DNA from: Linanthus parryae
Lineage: Eukaryota > Streptophyta > Magnoliopsida > Ericales > Polemoniaceae
Length of the DNA stretch: 64,000 nucleotides
NCBI GenBank assembly: GCA_023055425.1
Contig: JALGPY010000014.1
Coordinates: 14,902,501-14,966,500 of the forward strand
Direction of reading: 5' to 3'
The translations under genes and the position numbers were made by a program. The notes beneath the pieces are model-generated. The model was not told where the DNA came from. It saw nothing but the letters and a program-made list of their open reading frames with translations, and did not search any database. Shown here piece after piece: positions 36,740 through 46,721 of the stretch (position 1 is its first letter; the number at the start of each line of letters is the position of its first letter).

Positions 36740-37452
36740 TTATTTTATTGCATTTCAATGTTTTGTGCTACGGAAATGCTATGAATATTTTCTTAGTATC
36801 ATTGAGTTTTTTATTTTTATTTTATTTTTTTAGGAATTAGTATCATTGAGTTTTGAAGAGCTTTTCTGAAGTTAATTAACATAACAGCCTCATTCCCCAA
36901 CAGCTGGGTTGGGGTCATGCAACCACATGGATCAGTTATTTTTTAGAACATTTATTGGTCCTTGTCTTTTGTCCTATTTTCGGCTTTGGTAGTCTAAAAG
37001 AAAATGCAAAATCCGATTAATGCAGGTTGAAAGGTCATGTAACCTCTCTATTGGGAAGGCCGTTGCCCATTTTTTTACCAAGTTCAATAAGCATAAGGGG
37101 CAACTTTGCATAAATGAATACGTATATCAAATACTTGTTTGATTCCTTAATGTTTTGAATCATTGATATCTTATTTTCAATTTTGCATACGTACTTGTTT
37201 GATTCCTTTATGTTTTGAATTTTTTGATATCTTATTTTTAGTTCTGCGACAGAGATGTCTGATAAATCAGTTGGCTGGTATCTTGATAAGAATTCAAAAG
37301 TACAGGGGGTGTCAGATAAAGTCTAGTGAATCCACTGCAACTCTTTTTTTCTTACTTCTTTTTGTGAGAAATTTATGAGATTTTCGCACCTAAAGTGAAT
37401 CTCGGGAAGTCAGTTTTAGCATTTCTCGATTTTGAGAATGTAGCTCTAGTAT
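36740..37452. other. No recognisable gene
   Basis: AT-rich. 37132-37245 is a two-copy tandem repeat with a 60-base period (TACTTGTTTGATTCCTT.. twice). The stretch ends where the segmental duplication starts. Confidence 0.5.
37132..37245. repeat. Two-unit tandem repeat, 60-bp period
   Basis: TACTTGTTTGATTCCTTAAT.. at 37132 and TACTTGTTTGATTCCTTTAT.. at 37192, each running on to TTGATATCTTATTTT. Local duplication, no known function. Confidence 0.8.
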
Positions 37453-37553
37453 TCATATAATGTAGTTTGATAATCTAGATCTACAAAACAGTTATACCTT
37501 GGGGATAATATAAAGTCTACTAGTCTTCTAGATGGTGTTGCGGCAATAATGTA

Positions 37554-37776
37554 CTATCTCCTTCCCAAATTGAGTGTATGTGCAAACTTTTCACGGAAAT
37601 AGATGAAGTTTTTTAACTGGTTAGATTTACTAAAATTTCCTTTGTGGTATGTGATGCTCTTCTTAGGAAGTGAAAATTTAATGAGTTGAAAATGGGTACG
37701 GAGGAAAGTAAAGTGGAAAGGTAAGTTACTTTGACATATCTATTTTTGGAACACAGTCGATTAATGACGGAGGGAA
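37554..37776. mobile_element. Stowaway-like MITE, duplicate copy
   Basis: Begins CTATCTCCTTCCC and ends GACGGAGGGAA with TA flanks. It is the paralogue of 10602-10815 and is more diverged at its left end. Confidence 0.6.
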
Positions 37777-38390
37777 TATAGTTTAGGCGGCAAGTCCTTC
37801 AAACATTGGTTATTCGTTTAGTGAGTGGGATTAATTAAGGGGTGCGGATGTGGGATGTAGCTTTTATGTACTATGCGCTCAAAGTAAAAAAAACTTTAAA
37901 CGCTATGAAATCCGTACTAAACAATTCTCATTAATCACAAACACGATGAACAGAAGGGTTGACGAAGCATAATAATGAAAATAACACGCTAGAAACCCCC
38001 CCCCCCCCCCCAACCAACCAAGTTCTCTTAAATTAGCCCCAGAAGTCTCCATAGTTAACTGATCCTCACGTGTTGATACAAGGGACTTGGAAGAAGACGT
38101 ATGGTCCACGATCACTGTCTACTGACGACGAACATGCCTTTTGATCTCGATGTTACAACACTCCGACATCAGGAGAAAACAATGGAGCGGAGATTTGGTA
38201 ATGTGCTCTCTGCAACAAAATGTATTTCCCATCCATCACAAGGAGTCCATACTTCATAGCGGGTGTAAGAGATCATGTGAAACACCGCACTACACGTAGG
38301 TGGAACTACGAAAGGAAATTTGTTTTGACAAGTAAAATGGGCATAAATTATAGCACCTTACCCTAATGTCTGTGAAAGAGGTAGGCTTGT

Positions 38391-38505
38391 TCACTCGACA
38401 AGAGGATTTTTCCCATTCTGTAATATTACTTCAACTTCATCCTCAGAAATACATGTGAGGTGCATCACAAAATCTTTACTCAGGGATGAAAAGAAAAACC
38501 CATGG
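38391..38505 (-). pseudogene. DC1 gene 3' end, truncated paralogue
   Basis: On the minus strand this reads GFFFSSLSKDFVMHLTC.. to a TGA stop at 38391, matching the last ~37 residues of the DC1 gene at 11830-11945. The remaining gene is absent. The frame is open with several amino-acid changes, so the copy may have been functional before truncation. Confidence 0.75.
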
Positions 38506-38553
38506 TGACGCAGACTAGAAGCAAAAGAAAGTCAAACGACGTTCTTTGATAGG

Positions 38554-39179
38554 TGTGCACAAGAGATTCCGGCGGGGAGACCTCCGTGTGCACCGTGTGT
38601 AGTGGATCAAGGATCGTACAGGAAGAGTAGGGGTGTGTGTAGGGAGAGAGTAAGTCAGTAGCAATGTCTGAGAGAGAGACAGAGGTTTGGCAGAGCTTCC
38701 GCGTATGGCAGTGTGTTCTTCTTTGTATGGAAAGGTTGACGATCTATATATACTGGAGAACGTGACCGTTGTAGTGTGGTTAATGCGCCCATTAATGGCG
38801 GCTTAATTAGCTTAACCATAACGGCACGTTCGTCCGAGTATATAGGAACCGTTATAGCACGTGGTGCGCGAATACCGGAACCGTTACGAGGTTGACCGGG
38901 TTTGACCGGATTGACCGGGTCTAGGGAGCTCGTGCCATAGATCTCTCAAAACAGTTACTAAAGGTCGCGTGCGGGCTTGGCTCGCACGCGACAGGGCTTA
39001 CTCTAGCCTCCAAACCACTAAGTCCCTACAAGTCCCGTGCAGTGGTATGCGAGGGCTCTGTCTCGCAGCCCCCACATGGATCAGCTCGGCTGGTGATCCA
39101 GTGTGTATGGAGCACAATATGGTGTGCTGGATGGCTGCCACGTGGCCAAGATCTGTCATGTCATAAAGCAGTATCTACA
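38554..39179 (-). repeat. 3' LTR of Tat copy B
   Basis: 626 bp, running on the minus strand from TGTAGATAC to ..TTGTGCACA. It is very similar to the LTR at 7495-8121. On the plus strand it lies upstream of the PMD gene, so an antisense promoter here could feed that gene; no box was proven. Confidence 0.85.
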
Positions 39180-39193
39180 TTAGCCCCCTTTCT
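39180..39193 (-). promoter_or_regulatory. Polypurine tract of Tat copy B
   Basis: AGAAAGGGGGCTAA on the minus strand, directly next to the LTR. Identical to copy A. Confidence 0.75.
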
Positions 39194-39872
39194 GCGCGTG
39201 AAGACTCATAGTCGTATAGACTTCCATGCGCGGAAACCAACATACGCGTCGCCGCCACGCACCAATTCAAATACGGGTAAGTTCAGCCCCCGTGCGTGTC
39301 ATTATGACCTAAAACCCCTAGAGTCGTGCCGTCTGACCTTTAGGGTTTTAGGCGTGACGTCAGCTTGTCCTGTGATTGCGCGATTCGACGGTGACGGTTG
39401 CGATTCGACTATCGAAAGGACGCAACCCTTCATTGTTTTTGGATAAATACCTTGTATTCCCCATTATTGCAAAGCATCACTTCTTTCTCTTAAAGTGAAT
39501 GGTACCCGGAGATCTTCGAGAGCAGATCCAGATAATCAATCACCAGTTCAGAACTGCAAATCGTATTCTTCAATTGTGCATATCCAAGCAGGCTTCAAGA
39601 AAACAAGGTTGGCCTCGTTTACTTTTGATTTAAAATACCAATGTTTGCCTTGAACTGCGTTGAATCTGTAAACCCCTGAAATCTGTGAACAGGCTTTGAT
39701 CTTTGAACCCGCTTCGTTTTAATCTTTCAACAATATTGGATCTTGCAACTCCCCAATTTCTGAAATCGATACCGGAACTGCTCGTCTTCCTTTGCATAGA
39801 TCTTGAATCCCAAAATTCAAACTGAAGTGTGGTATTTCTCCCCCCTCTTTTTTTTCTTGCTCTTTCGCAGGA
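39194..39872 (+). other. Leader of the antisense PMD gene, copy B
   Basis: Matches 6805-7480. A TAAATA box occurs near 39444. TCTTTCGCAG/GA just before the ATG is a good 3' splice site, suggesting a leader intron whose donor may be CAAG/GTTGGC near 39606. Not coding in my view. Confidence 0.45.
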
Positions 39873-42800
39873 ATGGCCAAGACAAGAGTAACCATACCCG
39901 TCAAGGAAGATGAAGAGATACCCGACCTTCCGCAGGCCTTGTGGCGAAAAGCCCCCTTTTTAGGCGGCAAAGATTTCTACCATGCGAGGGTAAAGGCGAA
40001 GAGGATGCCTGATCCTGTTCCAGTTGAGCGATTGCTGACGTTGACTCGCCCAGTTAACTCAGCCCTGCTCGAGTGGGTTGGTTTCGAGGATGTAGTTCGA
40101 TTGGGGATCGAAAACGGGCACTTCCCATATACTGCGATTTCTACTCAGGCGTTCGTCCAGAAATTGGACTATATGGATGAGTGGATTGACCACGTGTTGG
40201 ATCATCACGCCGAGTCTCTTAATGAAGTCGGCGTATACTTTGCTATCCATGCTATGAAGGGTGCTGCCGTGAAGTTGGATCAGTCCATGCTTCTAGACCT
40301 TCTGTCCCGTTACTCGCCTGCGACTCATACGTTCCATTTTGCTGAGTTCGAGGCTGCCCCGACACTCGAGGACGTTCAAATGCTGTACGAGCTTTCTCCC
40401 ATGGGCGAGGTGGACCCTCTGAGTCCCTTGAGGACATCCGCGGAGATTGCCTTGTACACGCAGATGGAGGAATGCCTAGCAGAGGTGAAGAAAATTTCCA
40501 CTCGGTGGACTACTACGAAGCCTCTTCCGAATTGGCAGTTGGTCGATACGTTTGCGAAGAATATGTGGAACAAATGGTTGCAGTACTTCTTCCGAGACTA
40601 TGCGAACAGCAGCATTACTAAGAAGCTTCTGAACGAGGACCCGGAGGCCGAGAATTACGTAGAGGGCAAGGGCTACCATTTGACCCTTTGTGCTTTTCTC
40701 TGTGCCTGGCTGTCAAGGTATCTGATTGATGGTCACCCCCATGATGGAGTCTTCTACCATGTGTTGCCGCTTGCCGTGAGGCTCGCTCTTGGCCAGAGAG
40801 TCGCACTCGGACCCTTGGTTTTGGGCACGCTGTACTATAGGCTTGATTAGCTGGTTCTGGCTATGAGGGAGTCGCGTGGCCGCCTCGATGTGCTGACTTT
40901 TGTCAATATTTCCTTTTTGACAATGTGGGTTTTCGAGCGCTGGCCGTCTTATGCCCCAACTGCTCTCCAACTTGATAAGTGGTGTCCCCCAGGCGAGACA
41001 GAAGCGCGCAACAGCGGAAGAGCTGCGAGATGGTTCGGCACAGGCAACACCAAGTGCGTTTGGAGTTCGATATGCGACAAACGGAAGGAGTTTACTGCCA
41101 GGCCCTATGCCACGCGTATTGAGAATGCGAGATGGTTTCCAAAGCTGTACCCCTCTAAAGGCATGGTCTTTTCAGAGGAGCTTCTCTTTGAAAGGGGACC
41201 TCATTTCCATGAGCGCTACCGCGAGTTCTTTTGCTGGTGTCTGCGAGGTTCCCTTCCTGCCCTCGCAGAGCATATTCGTGAGCTCGCGCCGAGGTATGAG
41301 AAGATCACCGTGGACGTTGACCCCACTAGAGTTTCTCCTCAGTTTGGTTTTGATGCGGTGGCCCCATCAATCTGGCCCCAGTCCATTGTCAGAGGATGCT
41401 ACAAGCGCTTGCTAACAAAGGAGTGCGAGACGGTTTTCATGAACAATCTTCCTTTTGAGCAGCCTGCGGGAACCCGCGAGGGTGGTTGTTCCCAGAACTG
41501 GCTCGCATACTGGGTTGCCCAGCGAACGAGGATCGAGACAGAGTCGGCCGCGCAGCCGGGTAAAGCTCCTTTGATTAAAAGAAATTCTTTTCCGTTTCGC
41601 CCCACTTGCAGTCTGAGCGAGTCTGAGTATGGTTGCTACTCACTGTGGGACCGTGAGAACCATTTGTGCCCTGATTTCATTCTGAAGGAGCAGGTCGCCG
41701 CAATCAAGAAGGGCGACGCGCAAGTCGTCAGATACAGCAAGGCTTTTGCTGAGGTAAGCAATTTCTTCGCATGTGTTAAGTTTTCTCGATTTCCTTGTGC
41801 TGACACTATTATTCTGTACTGTTGTAGTGTCATGTGCGGAGATTCGCAGCTGGTGATCGCTCCAAGTCACTGGTCAACACCATTGTTGCCACCAGAAGAC
41901 AAAAGCAGCCGTTCCGGCTCTCATGGAGGATGGACGCTGAGGTTGAAACAAAGGTTCGCGCAGTCATGAATGTTTTTGCTGACTCGCTGATAGACAATCC
42001 TCCGGCTTCGTCTCCTCCCGGAGATGATCCGTCTCCTCCAGCGACTGCGGCGCCAAGAGTGAAGAGACCTAGGCAAAAGGGAATTACGATTTCTTCCCCT
42101 AGAAGCGCTCCAGCTTCTCCTCCAGTGAGGTCCCTTTCTATCAAGGACAAAGGCAAAGGTCGCATGCCCGGCAAAGTGCGAAAAGAGCTCGCAATTGAGT
42201 CTTTCGTTCCCTTCGATCAAGAGGGAGAGGAAGAGAGGCAGGAGCCCCAGGCAAGTGATGAAGAAGAAGAAGAAACAGTTGTAATGCATGAGGAAGAATC
42301 AGGAGGTACCTCCGTCGTATTTCCTTCCTTGTCATCGTAACTTCTTTGCACTTCTTTTCTTTAAGCCATTCGTGTATTCGCAGATGATGATGAGACCGCT
42401 GGTGGCCTCGCGGCCAAAAGACAAAAGAGAGATGTCCATTCTGGCATTTCAGATGAGCCCATAAGCGAGGACGTTCTTGCTGAGTCCCGGAAGACAGCCG
42501 TGGAGGCTGCTGAGAGAAGAAGGCGTCGGGAAGAGGAGGAGCTTGAGCGTGTGAAGCAGCGGAGCCTCGAAGAGCGGATGTTGATGACTTAGCGCGTCCA
42601 ACTGTCGAGGAAGACGAGCTTCCCGAAGAAGTAGCTCCTCATGCGGAGGAGGAAGATGAGGTTCTCGGAGAGGATGCAGCAGCCTTGGAGCAAGTCCAGG
42701 CAGATTTTGAGGAAATCGCGGGCGGCGATAAAGGTGAGATCTTCAATCTCGCAGTAACTTATAGAGATGTTATTGTGGGTGCGTTAAAGCATGGCGTGTC

Positions 42801-44161
42801 AAAGGCTGACATTCGCCGTTGGTTAGTAGACAAATGCGGAGAACCTTCAGGTAATTATTTGAGTGACACGCATGTACTAGGCTTTAGCAACTTGAGGCAA
42901 AATCATGACTGGTTTATTCGCATCCCAGGTCACGCTCCTCTTACAGACTTGCTTAGTGAGGACACACTGATAGGGCATGGTTCCACGTCCTTAGTGTATG
43001 ATGAAGATACCTCAATCCCACCTTCGCGTGGAGGTGCTTATTCTTTAGCTTTAGTAAAGATAGCAAAATAACTTATAGCGCAAGTTACCTCATATCATCG
43101 CATTTAATGTCGCAGGTCTCGCTGAGGAACCTGAGCTGGAGCAGAGAAGTCAGCCTTCTGCGTCCTATGTTCCAATTCCGAGCTCCCGTACCGAGAGCCC
43201 GTCGCAGCTGCTGACCGCACGGGTGAGCCTCGTGAGGATATCATCGAGCTTTCCGACGATGCTGGAGCTGACACTGTGTTGATGGATGAAGATGTCCATG
43301 CTAGTGTTGAGGAAGTGAGGACAAGTGCTGTTAATGCTTTCGCATCTGAGAGCGTCCCTCGCCAAGCGACTTCGGCTGTCCCTTCACCTCCGGCGACGAC
43401 TGAGCCCGAGGCACCTATTCCTGCGTGGAGCATTTGGGGCTCGCAGGTTGGGAATGCAGTCGCAGCTGGTGCGGCCTATACTCTTCCTCCTGACTACGAG
43501 AGATTGGAGCTCGCAGCCGATAGGAGAGCTATGGAGCGAGGGCAATCTTTGAACAACCCGGCAGCCCGCATTCCTTCTCTTCATGAGATTCTGGAAGGAA
43601 CTGGTAAGTAGAGCTTTACTGTTCGCATGTCGCATTATTCGCTTGCGAGTTTTGACATCATAACTTATCTTTGACGTCTCCTCAGGTTTGAAACAAACCG
43701 ATGTAGACTGGGTGGTTCGAATGCGTCTCAGGTACCCTCGCTCGTTTGTGAGATCTCTGGAGATCGGGCCTTTTGACAGGAGGCTGTTCCTTACTGAAGC
43801 CATCTGGATACTAGAGCAGCTGTCTGCGGCTACGCCTGCGACCATTTCGGTCCAGAGTGCTGAATTGCTATGTGGCATGTGCCAAAACCTCGTGACCAAA
43901 GTCCAAGGCATAATGGGCTTTAAGTTTCTTAAGGACAGAGTCACGCTGATTCGCGCGGCTGTAACTTTGAAACTCGGTCACCAGAATCTCGCAGCTGAGA
44001 TGCAAAAGGTGGAGCAGCAGAAGCAAAGAGTTGATGAAGCTCTGAAGCTGTATCATGAGATGAATGCCAGGTGCGAGCAATTGAAGCAAGAAGTGGAACA
44101 GGTGGAGAAGCTGAGCGAGCAGTTCGAGCCCCAAGACTCTTTAATCAAGAATTTGCTTTGA
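39873..44161 (+). pseudogene. Antisense five-exon PMD/coiled-coil gene of Tat, copy B
   Basis: Exons 39873-41753, 41828-42305, 42384-43033, 43116-43603 and 43686-44161; introns 74, 78, 82 and 82 nt. The ATG is MAKTRVTIPVKEDEEIPDLP. Exon 1 (627 codons) holds the plant-mobile-domain-like region, with LLEWVGFEDVVRLG, LDLLSRYSP, a Trp-rich middle and CAFLCAWLSRYLIDG. Exon 2 is Pro/Ser-rich with a basic patch and an acidic end. Exon 3 starts basic (RRRRREEEELERV), then acidic, then a compact WLVDKCGEPSGNYLSD region. Exon 5 is mostly coiled coil. This copy has a stop at 40848 (copy A has Gln) and one-base deletions in exon 3 (about 42575) and exon 4 (about 43190). It and copy A are broken at different sites, so the family gene was intact recently. 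Role unknown. Confidence 0.78.
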
Positions 44162-44586
44162 TTTTTCGAATTTTGCAAAAAATAGCAAGAAAAAAATAGC
44201 TGAAACATTAATGTAATGTCTTGAACATTAATGTAATGTTGCTAGGGTTTCTCCCTCTTTTTTTTTTTAACAAGAACAATAAATTTTTCCCGTTTTGCCC
44301 TTTTTCCGGGATTTGATTGGACATTTCTGTGCATATCCAATTATGACATCAGCAATTGATTCTCTGCTTGATTTTCGCGCTAATTTCTCGGCAGATAAGC
44401 ACGCTTCCGTTGGGAAGTCCATCCGAATCATGACTATCCGTCATTTATTAGGATACGCAACTGAATCGTCGTAGCCTTTAGTAGGGTAATTGATTGTTAC
44501 CGCTTTTCAAGGCGTAAGTGATTGAACTTACCCTCTTTTTGAATTTTGCTGACTCATCTTAGGCAACCGAAGAGTTTGTACAGGGT

Positions 44587-44596
44587 CTATATAAAC
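44587..44596 (+). promoter_or_regulatory. TATA-like box in Tat spacer, copy B
   Basis: CTATATAAAC inside CAGGGT..ACCCTG, identical to copy A's box at 2084-2093 and 35 nt before the ATG at 44631. It would drive transcription antisense to the element. Confidence 0.35.
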
Positions 44597-44630
44597 CCTG
44601 TCTTTGCTATTTGGGTTCTTCATCCCAAAC

Positions 44631-44978
44631 ATGTGCTTTGCCGTGAGTCCTTACGACTGCTGGCTTCAACGCTTGTTTTTCGTTGATTCATGGCAACTTC
44701 AAGTTTTGAATCCTGAGTTTGCGCTTTGTGCTATAGAAATAGTTTCCAAGATCCACTTTATGAGGCTTATTGCTCTTTATAACCATCATAAAGAAGATGT
44801 AGATAACATCTCATGTGTGTTCGAAGAAATTTCTTCGTGTATTATGTGTGCAGGTCATGTTTCCGGCCGCCTCGTGGCGAGGTGCAGCGCCGAAGTGACC
44901 GTGCTACCGTCTCGTAATGAACGGCGGAATTCTCCTCCAGCATCCCTGGAGGAGGATTTCTTGCCTCTCCGTTCTTGA
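44631..44978 (+). CDS. Doubtful 115-aa ORF in Tat spacer, copy B
   Basis: Same length as the ORF at 1702-2049. It starts MCFAVSPYDCWLQ and its last 20 residues differ from copy A. No known domain. GTGTGCAG/GTCATG near 44853 could be a 3' splice site, so the segment may belong to a spliced non-coding transcript. Confidence 0.2.
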   Translation: MCFAVSPYDCWLQRLFFVDSWQLQVLNPEFALCAIEIVSKIHFMRLIALYNHHKEDVDNISCVFEEISSCIMCAGHVSGRLVARCSAEVTVLPSRNERRNSPPASLEEDFLPLRS

Positions 44979-45600
44979 ACTCAGGGTGCTCGTCAATGCC
45001 CTTGTCCAACATGACAAGGAATCCATCACCAGAGGAATGACTGCTTCGCCTGTTTTGCAGAGTAGTATATGTCGAAACAGGAAGCTCCTCCGGCGCCTAT
45101 CTTGATCAGACAGAGGATTTTGTCATTCCTTGGGGTCTTGGGCGTATCGCATCCCCGACCTTGCTGCTTGGGATGTAGCAAATGACAAGTTGATCTCTTC
45201 GCGGCAGCATCCCTTTTGCTATAGATGTTTGGCCGCAGATCTGCGTGTTGAACTGCCGGTGTCTCTGGCTTGTCAGCCATTTTTCGAATGTATTGTAAGC
45301 CATGTTGGCTGCGTAGTTAGACTCGAGCTTTTCGCTTGTAAGCTGCTATCTAGACAGATAAATTGTATGTCTTTTGACTCGTAATGATAAATAGCTTTCT
45401 GTATTATCTGCTATCTCTTTACAACAGAATATAATTTCGCATGCGTTTCGGCCTATTTCGCCTTGCATAATGCTATGTAATTGTTTCGCGTCCGCGATAT
45501 ATTGATTCGCGGGTGTTTCGCTAGATCGTTCGAGATCGTATCTTCGCAGCTGTGCCATCTCGGCGGATGGGCTTGCAGGTGGCCGTTGCAAATCATTTAA

Positions 45601-46500
45601 GATCATGTTCACAACATTGCTATCGTAACAGATAATCTTTAGCAGATCAATTAAGATCATTAAGTGGTGCGAACTGCTATCACAAAAGATAGTCTTTATT
45701 AGCGAACTGCTTGAGATCGTTTCTCGCGTTAATTGCTATCGCAACAGATAGACTTTTAGAAGATCCAGTAAGATCGTCTTGCGCATGCGTTGCCATCGTA
45801 ACAGAGGCTTGGGTGATCAACTAAAATCACTTTGCATATAAGTTGCTATCGTAACAGATAGGCTTGAGAAGATCAGGTAAAATCGTTTTGTGTATAAGTT
45901 GCTATCGTAACAGATAGGCTTGAGAAGATCAGTTAAGATCGCATTTGTGTTGGCTTCTATCGTGAGAGATAGGCTTAGATGATCACTTAAGATCGCATTT
46001 GCATTGAATGCTATCGTGAGAGATAGGCTTTACATGATCAATTAAGATCGCATTTGCGCTTGGCTGCTATCGTAAGAGATAGGCTTTACATGATCAATTA
46101 AGATCGCATTTGCGTTGGCTGCTATCGTAAGAGATAGGCTTTACATGATCAATTAAGATCGCATTTGCGTTGGCTGCTATCGTAAGAGATAGGCTTTAGA
46201 TGATCAATTAAGATCGCATTTGCATTAGCTGCTATCGTGAGAGATAGGCTTAGATGATCACTTAAGATCGCATTTGCATTAGCTGCTATCGTAGAGATAG
46301 GCTTAGATGATCACTTAAGATCGCATTTGCATTAGCTGCTATCGTAGAGATAGGCTTAGATGATCACTTAAGATCGCGTTTGCATTAGCTGCTATCGTAG
46401 AGATAGGCTTAGATGATCACTTAAGATCGCGTTTGCATTAGCTGCTATCGTAGAGATAGGCTTAGATGATCACTTAAGATCGCAGTTTGTATGGATTGCC
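45601..46500. repeat. Tandem array in Tat 3' region, copy B
   Basis: About 16 units. Units nearest pol (46240-46490) are nearly identical 53-mers (..GATCGCGTTTGCATTAGCTG.. type). Those toward the PMD gene (45600-45900) are diverged and longer. Each unit has a CTATCG..GATAGG hairpin and a TGATCA..TTAAGATC block. It matches the copy A array in inverse orientation. Confidence 0.92.
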
Positions 46501-46721
46501 ATTGCAGCGAATAAATCATTGTTAACAGTAATAACAAATTCAATAGAGTAACATAAACAGCTAGAAATATGAACTTCTCATTTGGGAGAATTCTTTTATT
46601 ATAACGCTCTCATATGGGAGAGATGGGATTACAATCCTCTCATATGGGAGAGGAGATTGCGCAAATCATAGCCACATGAGACATTAAGCACGTTATCATA
46701 AAACGTATGAAGTGAGAGAAG
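46501..46721. other. Post-pol spacer of Tat with repeated palindrome
   Basis: CTCTCATATGGGAGAG, a near-palindrome, occurs twice (46607 and 46637) and a relative (TTCTCATTTGGGAGAA) once at 46574, all within 80 bp of each other. The related copy is also at the start of the window. Function unknown. Confidence 0.55.

Larger units (their letters stand above)
37453..38505. repeat. Segmental duplication arm 2 (partner 10497-11945)
   Basis: Same orientation as arm 1 and lacking the solo LTR found there. Includes the diverged MITE (37554-37776) and a run of 14 C residues near 38000. It ends at CCCATGG (38505), inside the last exon of a DC1 gene copy. 48 bp of unrelated sequence then separate it from Tat copy B. 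Confidence 0.85.
44162..45600. other. Tat copy B spacer between PMD gene and array
   Basis: Counterpart of 1071-2511. Contains ACATTAATGTAATGT twice near 44200-44240, a TATA-like box, a doubtful 115-codon ORF and a hairpin. From about 44960 to 45230 it is unrelated to copy A, and this patch has no recognised origin. No other gene seen. Confidence 0.6.
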
